This document shows, one piece after another, positions 57,190 to 64,000 of a stretch of DNA of 64,000 bases. Source of the DNA: an uncultured Pirellulaceae bacterium (GTDB lineage Bacteria > Planctomycetota > Planctomycetia > Pirellulales > Pirellulaceae); contig CALKGE010000009.1 of assembly GCA_938084685.1 (NCBI GenBank), positions 124,001 to 188,000 on the forward strand. Reading direction: 5' to 3'. Numbering within the stretch: position 1 is the first letter of the stretch; every line of letters begins with the position of its first letter. Below the pieces are notes generated by a model, which did no database searches, had not been told where the DNA came from, and saw nothing but the letters and a program-made list of their open reading frames with translations. The position numbers and the translations under genes are program-made.

Positions 57190-58125
57190 TTACAATTCTC
57201 CACGATGCAACTGCATCAGTTTTTCGAAAACAGAATCCAGCGAGTCATCTTCACTCTGCATTTCAAGCACATCCAGATCTTCTTCAGCTAGTAGCGCAGG
57301 CAGCTGCAGATAGAAGGTGCTGGCATCGGTAGTCGTGACGTCCAGGCCTTCCTGATCGTCGTGGAGTCCGATACTGGCAATGTGGTCGAGTGCTTGCAGG
57401 GCCACCGCGAGTCGAGCGGCTTGGGGGCTGCGAATCCAGACATTTTTGGGAACATTGGTCATCAGATCATAGATTTCATTGATCGTACCCGATGCCAAAA
57501 GCCGTCCTGTCATCATCAGCAGGAAGTTTTCGCAGATCGATTCAACTTCGTGCAGGATATGACTGGAAATCACCAATCCGCGACCATCACGGACCCAGCC
57601 GGTCAGGATGTTGGTCAGCTCGTAGCGAGCAATCGGATCTAGTCCTGCAAAGGGTTCATCGAGCAATAGTATTTCCGGCTCGTGCGCGATTGCCTGAGCC
57701 ACCTTGCAGCGTTGCTTCATCCCTCGTGAATACTGATCGATTCCTCGCGTACGATCTGTTTTCGAAAGCCCGACTCGATCTAACGCCTGATGTGCCAGAT
57801 CCAGAGCCATTTTATGCGAGAAACCAAGCATTTCCGTGTATAGCGTTACCCATTCCAGTCCGGTAGTTTTGGTTTGCAGAATATCCAATGCACTACAGAA
57901 GCCAATACGTTTCATGAGTGCTTCGTTTTTCCAGGGGGGTTCACCCAGGACTCGTACCTTACCCACGGTTGACTTCAATTGGCCAGTGATGATGTTCAGC
58001 AGCGTGGTTTTGCCGGAGCCGTTGGGGCCGAGTAGTCCATAGGCGCCGCTTGGTAAGCTGACGCTCATATCATTCACTCCAATGACGACGCCGTAAAGTT
58101 TCGTGAGATTTTCAATTTCCAGCAC
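57190..58125 (-). CDS. ABC transporter ATP-binding protein (second system)
   Basis: A 311-residue ATPase. Walker A is GLLGPNGSGKTT, signature YSRGMKQRCKVAQA, Walker B ILLLDEPFAGLDP and switch SSHILHEVE. The C-terminal domain ends in an acidic stretch (EEDLDVLEMQSEDDSLDSVFE). Its partner is the downstream permease. It is co-linear with the EF-hand permease gene 15 nt upstream. Confidence 0.93.
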   Translation of the reverse strand: MLEIENLTKLYGVVIGVNDMSVSLPSGAYGLLGPNGSGKTTLLNIITGQLKSTVGKVRVLGEPPWKNEALMKRIGFCSALDILQTKTTGLEWVTLYTEMLGFSHKMALDLAHQALDRVGLSKTDRTRGIDQYSRGMKQRCKVAQAIAHEPEILLLDEPFAGLDPIARYELTNILTGWVRDGRGLVISSHILHEVESICENFLLMMTGRLLASGTINEIYDLMTNVPKNVWIRSPQAARLAVALQALDHIASIGLHDDQEGLDVTTTDASTFYLQLPALLAEEDLDVLEMQSEDDSLDSVFEKLMQLHRGEL

Positions 58126-58140
58126 CGGGCACGCTCCTTC

Positions 58141-59508
58141 CTAAACCCGAATCGGCGAGTCTATTCGCCGTCGTAAGATAGCCAGGCACGCCAGGCATAC
58201 CAGGCCTACCATGATGAAGGAAACATTCAGATTGCCGACCTGTTTGTCGATACCAAATACCCAGGATTGCATGTTTTCGAGCGTTTGCATGGGCGATAGC
58301 CAGGCCCAGCGTCCCGCTAAACCAGCTTCGACAAATACCATTGCCTGATCACTGGGGTTCATACTCTGCTGTTGTTGAACTCCAACGATCGCTTCTACTG
58401 TCGTCATGATGGTGTAGGCGATACTTCCCATGATCCAGCCAGCGAACCAGGCAAACGACGCTCGTCGGCTTTCGCGGGTCAGAGAACTTAGCATTAGCGC
58501 AAACAGCGTAGTGGGGACACATAGTACGATGCTGGCCAGCAGGATTCTCAAGGGTAGCTGCCAGGTATGGAAAAAGACGGTCATATCCGGGGACAACGAA
58601 AGCCCAAGAATGTAGAGTAACAAAGCGGGTAACGTTGTGAGTCCTGCCAGAAATGCCCAGACGACAGCACATTTTCCCAGAAGATATTGCCACGGTGAAA
58701 TAGGGCGTGAGTAGTACAGCAGAAAAGCCCTGTTTTTCATGTCACGACTAATCAATTTGGGAGCCACCATACCGATTACGATGACGACGGTGAAGGCCTG
58801 CGGTAGACGGAAGAAGAGGAAGAGAACTTCAGACCAAAGCGTAGGACGCATGTAGTCAACCAGTTCACGAAAATCGACCAAGCCATCTCCATTGTGATCA
58901 AATTCGATGAGATCGGCAGCGACTTTCTGCGAGTACTTGAAGGTGCTGAACGACTGTTTAACAAGGGGCGTGGTTGGAGAGCGGCCACCGATTCGTCTTA
59001 CTTGCCGCAGTTGTCGCCACATTGCTGAGTTGGTGACTTCCTGCACCAGTTTTAACTTTTCGTCCGACATGTTGATAACGAACTCCAGATCCTCGACTTG
59101 AAACTCGAGTCCGCCCCGCCTGATCCGGCTCAGGGTCAAGTCGTCTGGCCGAGTACTGGCCCACTCTTCAGGAACTCCGTTCGGTACCTCTGAGAGTTGA
59201 TTCGATAGCGTCAGGACCGATATGTTGCTGATTTCCGGACGTTGTATCAGGATCGCTGCTACAAAGAATCGACCGATGTTCTGTGGAAACTCGTCCGACT
59301 CAACATCAACATCCTGAATGGACTGTTCGATGACAAAGAGTCCTACTCCCATGACGAAGATAGGAATCCAGGCCATGATGAATATCCTTCGTAACCAGTT
59401 ACTTCGCCAGGCGACTCGAATGCCAAATCCAGCAATTGTCCACCATTGCTGTCGATCTCGCGTAGGCTTAAGTGCCCATTTGCGGTAACCCAGATCATTG
59501 ATAGCCAT
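58141..59508 (-). CDS. ABC-2 type permease with an EF-hand loop
   Basis: A 455-residue permease. Helix 1 is at about 42-62 (IFIMAWIPIFVMGVGLFVIE). A large extracytoplasmic domain spans about 65-225 and ends in a perfect 12-residue EF-hand loop, D204-H-N-G-D-G-L-V-D-F-R-E215, flanked by helices. Helices 2-6 follow from about residue 230 (FTVVIVIGMVAPKLIS, CAVVWAFLAGLTTLPALLLYIL and others), with SRDMKNRAFLLYYSRPISPWQYLLGK as the coupling region. Ca2+ binding is an inference from the loop. ATG 59508, with AAGGAATG upstream, is chosen; it overlaps the ATPase gene by 14 nt. Confidence 0.88.
   Translation of the reverse strand: MAINDLGYRKWALKPTRDRQQWWTIAGFGIRVAWRSNWLRRIFIMAWIPIFVMGVGLFVIEQSIQDVDVESDEFPQNIGRFFVAAILIQRPEISNISVLTLSNQLSEVPNGVPEEWASTRPDDLTLSRIRRGGLEFQVEDLEFVINMSDEKLKLVQEVTNSAMWRQLRQVRRIGGRSPTTPLVKQSFSTFKYSQKVAADLIEFDHNGDGLVDFRELVDYMRPTLWSEVLFLFFRLPQAFTVVIVIGMVAPKLISRDMKNRAFLLYYSRPISPWQYLLGKCAVVWAFLAGLTTLPALLLYILGLSLSPDMTVFFHTWQLPLRILLASIVLCVPTTLFALMLSSLTRESRRASFAWFAGWIMGSIAYTIMTTVEAIVGVQQQQSMNPSDQAMVFVEAGLAGRWAWLSPMQTLENMQSWVFGIDKQVGNLNVSFIMVGLVCLACLAILRRRIDSPIRV
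58864..58899 (-). other. EF-hand calcium-binding loop in the ABC permease
   Basis: Codons 204-215 code D-x-N-x-D-G-x-x-D-x-x-E, which fills positions 1, 3, 5, 6, 9 and 12 of the canonical EF-hand loop. Helical residues precede it (SQKVAADLIEF) and follow it (LVDYMRP). Confidence 0.8.
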
Positions 59509-60442
59509 GCTGCATTCCTTGTACGACCTGGATGAAGACGTCTTCCATGCTGACTTTGGCTGGCACAATGCTTTGCACTCCGGCATTGGCACTCAGTGCC
59601 CACTGCCAGATTTGAGATTCTCGTAACCCGTGCTCGGCTGCGAGCGTTATGACACCGACAGGACTGACCGAGGTAGTGACGTTGTTTTCCTGGGCCAGCT
59701 GCATGAATCGTTCGGTGTCGCCCGTGATTCGTACCTGATACGAAGGTGAGGAAGGGCGGCGCAGGTTTTCCACCGTATCCACCACCGGAATGCTGCCATC
59801 GACCATAACGGCGGCATAGTCGCAGATTTGTTGTACATCCTTGAGGATATGGGTGCAGATCATGACCGACATGTCGGTTCGTTCTCCAAGCAGCTGAATG
59901 CGTCGCAGCATGGAGATACGTTCTTCCGGATCAAGGCCGCTGGTGGGTTCGTCCAGAATCAGCAGTTTGGGTGAGTGAACGATAGCCTGAGCGAACTTGA
60001 GTTTTTGCCGCATTCCGGTCGAATACGTTTCAATCTGACGATATCGTTCCTGTCCCGTGCCACAGAAGTCGAGTATTTCGTGGGCTCGTTGGAGTGAATG
60101 CAGAGGTGGGTAGCCTGTGAGCTGGGCTGCAAATTGCACCATTTCGACTCCGGCAATTCCCTCGATAAAGCAGTCGTCTTCCGGCATGTATCCGACATTG
60201 CTGCGAATCGCTTTATAATTCTGAGCCGTGACGTCGAATCCGAGAATGCTGGCATTTCCCTCGGTCAGAGACGCCAATCCCAGCAACGTTTTGATCAGAG
60301 TACTTTTACCGGCACCGTTGGGGCCCAGCAGTCCAATGACTCCGGTGGGAATTTCCGCAGTGATGTCATCCAACGCCAGGAAACTTCCATAACGTTTGGT
60401 GACATTCTGTAATGAGATTAGCGGTTCAGCAGGACTGGGCAT
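59495..60442 (-). CDS. ABC transporter ATP-binding protein (first system)
   Basis: A 315-residue ATPase, first gene of the cluster. Walker A GLLGPNGAGKST, signature YSTGMRQKLKFAQA, Walker B LLILDEPTSGLDP, and CTHILKDVQ as switch. The C-terminal region (about 230-315) is an accessory domain ending in the conserved EDVFIQVV motif of ABC-2 ATPases. Its 3' end overlaps the EF-hand permease gene by 14 nt, so translation is probably coupled. A gap of 220 nt separates it from gltD. Confidence 0.93.
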   Translation of the reverse strand: MPSPAEPLISLQNVTKRYGSFLALDDITAEIPTGVIGLLGPNGAGKSTLIKTLLGLASLTEGNASILGFDVTAQNYKAIRSNVGYMPEDDCFIEGIAGVEMVQFAAQLTGYPPLHSLQRAHEILDFCGTGQERYRQIETYSTGMRQKLKFAQAIVHSPKLLILDEPTSGLDPEERISMLRRIQLLGERTDMSVMICTHILKDVQQICDYAAVMVDGSIPVVDTVENLRRPSSPSYQVRITGDTERFMQLAQENNVTTSVSPVGVITLAAEHGLRESQIWQWALSANAGVQSIVPAKVSMEDVFIQVVQGMQHGYQ

Positions 60443-60552
60443 CAGGTTTTATCTTGGTTGATTAGTCTATTGCCTGTCTGACAGGTAGCCGTATTATGAG
60501 TAGAGGATGATCAACAGACAACAACTTTACCATGTAAAGCAGCTAATTAATC

Positions 60553-60587
60553 AAAAAGGCGAGTCATGCGTCTGGCCTGACTCGCCT
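60553..60587 (-). terminator. Rho-independent terminator of the glutamate synthase genes
   Basis: A perfect 10-bp stem AGGCGAGTCA/TGACTCGCCT (60557-60566 with 60578-60587) with an 11-nt loop, followed on the minus strand by five T (60557-60553). It lies about 75 nt past the gltD stop. Confidence 0.85.
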
Positions 60588-60662
60588 CATGGGCTTGGTA
60601 AACTCCGTTCCCTGCTGCATTCCGGAAAACCGCAAATGAAGTGGGGATTTGGTTTGGATTAG

Positions 60663-62168
60663 CTACGGTTGCAGAGGGCTACCCATGGTGGTTCCCGGTG
60701 CAGCCAGGGTACTTGCTCCCATGAGGTATTCATCGATAGCTCGGGCAGCTCCCCGGCCTTCATTGATGGCCCAAACGACTAGGGATTGTCCGCGGCGACA
60801 GTCTCCGGCAGCAAACAGACCATCGACACTGGTTTGGAATTTACCATGCTCTGCTTTGTAATTACTACGGGCATCAGTTGCGACCGAATCCCCGAAAGCT
60901 TCCAGCACGTACTGTTCGGGACCGAGAAATCCCATGGCCAGCAGGACGAGGTCCGCTTCGATAATCTTTTCGCTTCCTGCGACACGGGAGAAGGGAGGGC
61001 CGTTTTCTACGGGCTTGCTCCAGTCGACCTCAGCGACCTTGATTGCTTTGACGTTTCCGTACTCGTCCGCGATAAACTCGACGGATTCGACCGAGTATTC
61101 ACGAGGGTCCTGGCCCCATTTTGCTTCTACTTCTTCGTGACCATAGTCGACTCGGTAAATCCGCGGCCATTCTGGCCAGGGATTGTTTTCAGCTCGCGTT
61201 TCCGGTGGTCGAGGGACGATTTCCAGATTGACGATACTCGTGGCACCATGACGTAGTGAAGTCGCGATACAGTCGGTTCCTGTATCTCCTCCTCCGATGA
61301 CGACGACTTTCTTGCCTGCGGCTGAAATGTAATTACCATCTTCCAGATTGCTATCCATCAGGCTTTTGGTATTGGCTGTCAGGAATTCCATGGCAAAGTG
61401 GATTCCATTGAGTTCACGGCCCGGAATGGGGAGGTCGCGAGGGTTGGTTGCACCAGTTGCCAGTAGGACGGCATCGTTATTGTCCATGAGTTCTTTCGGA
61501 CAGACATCGACTCCTACATTCGCATTCGTAACGAACTTGACGCCCTCGTCTTCCAGCAGTCCGACGCGACGCAACACGTCGTTCTTTTCCAGCTTCATAT
61601 TGGGGATACCATACATCAGCAGGCCACCAATCCGATCCGCTCGTTCATAGACCGTTACTTCATGCCCGACGCTGTTGAGTTGATCTGCAGCGGCGAGTCC
61701 GGCGGGCCCGGAACCGACGACGGCCACTTTTTTGCCTGTACGGCTTTCGGGTGGTTGAGGCTTGATCCATCCTTCTTCAAACCCCCGGTTGATAATGGTG
61801 CTTTCGATGTTTTTGATAGTCACCGGTCGATTGGTGATTCCCAGCACGCAGGCGCCTTCACAGGGAGCCGGACAGACGCGGCCTGTAAATTCCGGGAAGT
61901 TGTTGGTCTGCCCGAGTCGTTCCAGGGCATCCTCCCAGCGTCCCTGGTAGACCAGGTCGTTCCATTCCGGAATCAGATTGTCGATCGGGCAGCCGGTGTT
62001 TGACTGACAGAATGGTACGCCACAATCCATGCAACGGGCACCTTGAACTGCAAGGTGTTCATCGGAAGGAGCGGTATAGATTTCCTGATAGTCGTCGATA
62101 CGAACCAGCGGCAGGCGATACGGAATTGTCTCGCGTTGGAATTCTTTAAAACCAGTTGGTTTACCCAT
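60663..62168 (-). CDS. gltD: Glutamate synthase small subunit
   Basis: A 501-residue NADPH-type GltD. It passes electrons from NAD(P)H through FAD to the large subunit. The N-terminal Cys motifs are [10 protein letters not shown] with TGCPIDN, and [14 protein letters not shown], which bind two 4Fe-4S clusters. Nucleotide sites are [17 protein letters not shown] and [13 protein letters not shown], and the C-terminal FAD site is [17 protein letters not shown]. It follows gltB by 90 nt; a small TCCTGA/TCAGGA hairpin lies in that gap. A terminator is found downstream. Confidence 0.97.
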   Translation of the reverse strand: MGKPTGFKEFQRETIPYRLPLVRIDDYQEIYTAPSDEHLAVQGARCMDCGVPFCQSNTGCPIDNLIPEWNDLVYQGRWEDALERLGQTNNFPEFTGRVCPAPCEGACVLGITNRPVTIKNIESTIINRGFEEGWIKPQPPESRTGKKVAVVGSGPAGLAAADQLNSVGHEVTVYERADRIGGLLMYGIPNMKLEKNDVLRRVGLLEDEGVKFVTNANVGVDVCPKELMDNNDAVLLATGATNPRDLPIPGRELNGIHFAMEFLTANTKSLMDSNLEDGNYISAAGKKVVVIGGGDTGTDCIATSLRHGATSIVNLEIVPRPPETRAENNPWPEWPRIYRVDYGHEEVEAKWGQDPREYSVESVEFIADEYGNVKAIKVAEVDWSKPVENGPPFSRVAGSEKIIEADLVLLAMGFLGPEQYVLEAFGDSVATDARSNYKAEHGKFQTSVDGLFAAGDCRRGQSLVVWAINEGRGAARAIDEYLMGASTLAAPGTTMGSPLQP

Positions 62169-62258
62169 TAGTATTTACCGTTTTTATTGTGTTGAATCCT
62201 GAGTGCTCAGGAGTTGTTTGTTGTTGAAAAAGGTCAAAGTCTGCAGCAGGATTGGTTG

Positions 62259-64000
62259 CTAGCTGGTTTCAGCTGCCTGTTTGACCTTCTGTGCTTCCAG
62301 CACTCGTTTGTAGTCCGTTGGCATGACTTTGATCAGTTGGCCGAGGAAGTTATCCCAGTCTGCCAGTACTGCTTCTGCTACGGTGGAACCAGTGTATTGC
62401 TGGTGTTTCTCAATCAGTTCCCGTACTTCGGCAATGTCATCAGGAGCCTCGACTTTTTCCAGCTCGACCAGTTCCAAATTACATTTCAGATTGAAGTCTC
62501 CATCGCGGTCCCAGACGTAGGCAACTCCGCCAGACATCCCGGCGGCAAAGTTGCGACCTGTAGGGCCGAGGATAACAGTGCGACCACCTGTCATGTACTC
62601 GCATCCATGATCCCCTACTCCTTCCACCACGGAACGGGCGCCGGAGTTACGGACACAGAATCGTTCGGCTACCTGTCCTCGGAAGAATGCTTCTCCAGCG
62701 GTTGCACCGTAGAGACATACATTCCCGGCAATGAAATTTTCTTCGGGAACAAACGTACTGCTGGCCGGCGGATAAATGGCGATTCGTCCGCCGGAAAGCC
62801 CTTTGCCCACATAGTCGTTGGCGTCTCCTTCAATTTCCATGAAGATTCCCTGCGCCAGGAACGCTCCAAAGCTCTGACCCGCTGAACCGTTGAATTTGAT
62901 CTTGATGGTTTCATCCGGAAGGTGATTGCCTCCGATTGCCGTCACCAGCGTATGGCTGAGCATGGTGCCGACAGTACGGTTGGTATTCACGATCGGCAAT
63001 TCGATCGAGACAGCCTGCTGATTTTCAATCGCGGGTTTGGCCAATTCGATCAGCTGGTTGTCCAGAGCATCTTCCAGGCCATGATCCTGTTTGATGGTAC
63101 AGATAACATCCACATCGTCATTCAGTTTAGTAGCAGGGGCCAGGATTGAGGAGAGGTCCAGACCGTCGGCTTTCCAATGATCAATCGCAGCTCTGGTTTC
63201 CAGGCAATCGACGCGTCCCACCATTTCATCAATGGTACGGAAGCCGAGTTGCGCCATGATTCGACGCGTTTCTTCGGCGACCATGAACAGGTAGTTCACC
63301 ACATGTTCCGGTTTTCCACTGAATTTCGCTCGTAAGTCCGGATCCTGAGTAGCGATACCGACCGGGCAAGTGTTCAGATGGCATTTACGCATCATGATAC
63401 AGCCAAGAGTGATCAGCGGAGCGGTCGAGAATCCAAATTCTTCTGCTCCCAGCAGTGCTGCAATCGCAACGTCACGACCGGTTCGCAGGCCTCCGTCGGT
63501 CTGCAGGATTGTTCGGCTTCTGAGGTCATTCATGACCAGAGTCTGGTGAGTTTCCGCGATTCCCAGTTCCCATGGCAATCCGGCGTGCTTGATACTGGTC
63601 AGTGGAGAAGCTCCCGTTCCTCCGTTGTGTCCTGAGATCAGGATGTGATCAGCATGTGCCTTGGAAACACCGGCAGCGACGGTACCCACGCCAACTTCGG
63701 AAACCAGTTTTACGCTGATGCGAGCTTTGGGGTTTGCATTCTTGAGGTCATGGATCAGTTGTGCCAGGTCCTCGATCGAATAGATGTCATGGTGCGGAGG
63801 TGGACTGATGAGTCCCACACCGGGTGTGGAATAGCGAATACGAGCGATATTTTCATCCACTTTTCGCCCGGGCAGTTCACCACCTTCGCCAGGTTTTGCC
63901 CCCTGAGAAATCTTGATTTGAATTTCATCTGCATTGGCCAGGTACCAGATCGTAACTCCAAAGCGTCCTGAGGCGACCTGTTTGATGGCTGATCGTTTGG
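62259..64000 (-). CDS. gltB: Glutamate synthase large subunit, C-terminal part
   Basis: The frame is open through the right edge, so only about 580 C-terminal codons are present. It belongs to the FMN-binding synthase domain and the C-terminal GXGXG beta-helix domain of GltB. Visible are [13 protein letters not shown] at the edge, [55 protein letters not shown], the 3Fe-4S cysteines in [17 protein letters not shown], and the GXGXG region ([30 protein letters not shown]). It makes two glutamates from glutamine and 2-oxoglutarate with GltD. Confidence 0.97.
   Translation of the reverse strand, partial: KRSAIKQVASGRFGVTIWYLANADEIQIKISQGAKPGEGGELPGRKVDENIARIRYSTPGVGLISPPPHHDIYSIEDLAQLIHDLKNANPKARISVKLVSEVGVGTVAAGVSKAHADHILISGHNGGTGASPLTSIKHAGLPWELGIAETHQTLVMNDLRSRTILQTDGGLRTGRDVAIAALLGAEEFGFSTAPLITLGCIMMRKCHLNTCPVGIATQDPDLRAKFSGKPEHVVNYLFMVAEETRRIMAQLGFRTIDEMVGRVDCLETRAAIDHWKADGLDLSSILAPATKLNDDVDVICTIKQDHGLEDALDNQLIELAKPAIENQQAVSIELPIVNTNRTVGTMLSHTLVTAIGGNHLPDETIKIKFNGSAGQSFGAFLAQGIFMEIEGDANDYVGKGLSGGRIAIYPPASSTFVPEENFIAGNVCLYGATAGEAFFRGQVAERFCVRNSGARSVVEGVGDHGCEYMTGGRTVILGPTGRNFAAGMSGGVAYVWDRDGDFNLKCNLELVELEKVEAPDDIAEVRELIEKHQQYTGSTVAEAVLADWDNFLGQLIKVMPTDYKRVLEAQKVKQAAETS

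Noticed and set aside
62197-62212. TCCTGA/TCAGGA hairpin between gltB and gltD as a terminator
   Set aside because: Only 6 bp without a U tract; the genes encode two subunits of one enzyme and are probably co-transcribed.

Overview
The window reads as a stretch of planctomycete chromosome, most like the Planctomycetaceae. The evidence is protein families that are almost a signature of that phylum: DUF1549/DUF1553 cytochrome proteins (two), a DUF1501 protein with a twin-arginine leader, a WD40 protein with a planctomycete-type cytochrome domain, ECF sigma factors without anti-sigma partners, a sigma-factor/Ser-Thr-kinase pair, and a Gly-Met-rich secreted protein. I saw no phage, insertion sequence, CRISPR array or rRNA. 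Most of the window is housekeeping, and gene starts often lack a strong Shine-Dalgarno site, so several start codons are judgement calls.

Layout. 1-6.0 kb: the 3' end of a DUF1553 gene, a DUF1501 gene, a di-heme beta-propeller cytochrome and a coiled-coil lipoprotein, all on the plus strand. 6.1-9.5 kb (minus): tRNA-Gly, trigger factor, then two clpP genes behind a terminator. 10-18.3 kb: FHA protein, YyaL/DUF255 protein, amino-acid permease, SlyX-like protein, a membrane protein, transketolase and a solo groES. 18.5-22.6 kb: a secreted toroid-repeat protein, then a compact plus-strand group of a RicT/PSP1 protein with an Arg-rich tail, a TIGR04138-like protein, a 45-residue membrane protein and a Ser/Thr kinase. 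22.7-28 kb: Gly-Met repeat protein, PQQ-type propeller and a membrane pyrophosphatase with an unusual loop. 28-38.5 kb: rsfS, argS, dgt, a PIN-TRAM protein, uvrA, crcB and ilvB. 38.5-43.2 kb: a dicarboxylate/amino-acid symporter, a NanM-like mutarotase, a PQQ sugar dehydrogenase-like protein and an FKBP isomerase. 43.4-48.5 kb: kinase and sigma factor, a DUF1990 protein and an ABC-2 transporter. 48.5-54.1 kb: a DUF1549/DUF1553 giant, a WD40-cytochrome and a divergent ECF sigma factor. 54.2-60.4 kb: a beta-CASP nuclease, a GYF/zinc-ribbon membrane protein and a four-gene double ABC-2 cluster. 60.6-64 kb: gltD and the 3' part of gltB.

How the genes may work together. The cytochrome-bearing planctomycete genes at both ends look like two versions of the same exported redox/hydrolytic machinery, of unknown substrate. 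The best candidates for something undescribed are (1) an ABC-2 permease with a textbook EF-hand loop in its large extracytoplasmic domain, inside an operon with a second ABC-2 transporter; (2) the RicT-like / TIGR04138-like / mini-membrane-protein / kinase group; and (3) the Gly-Met repeat protein. Nothing here is a clearly novel defence or mobile system.
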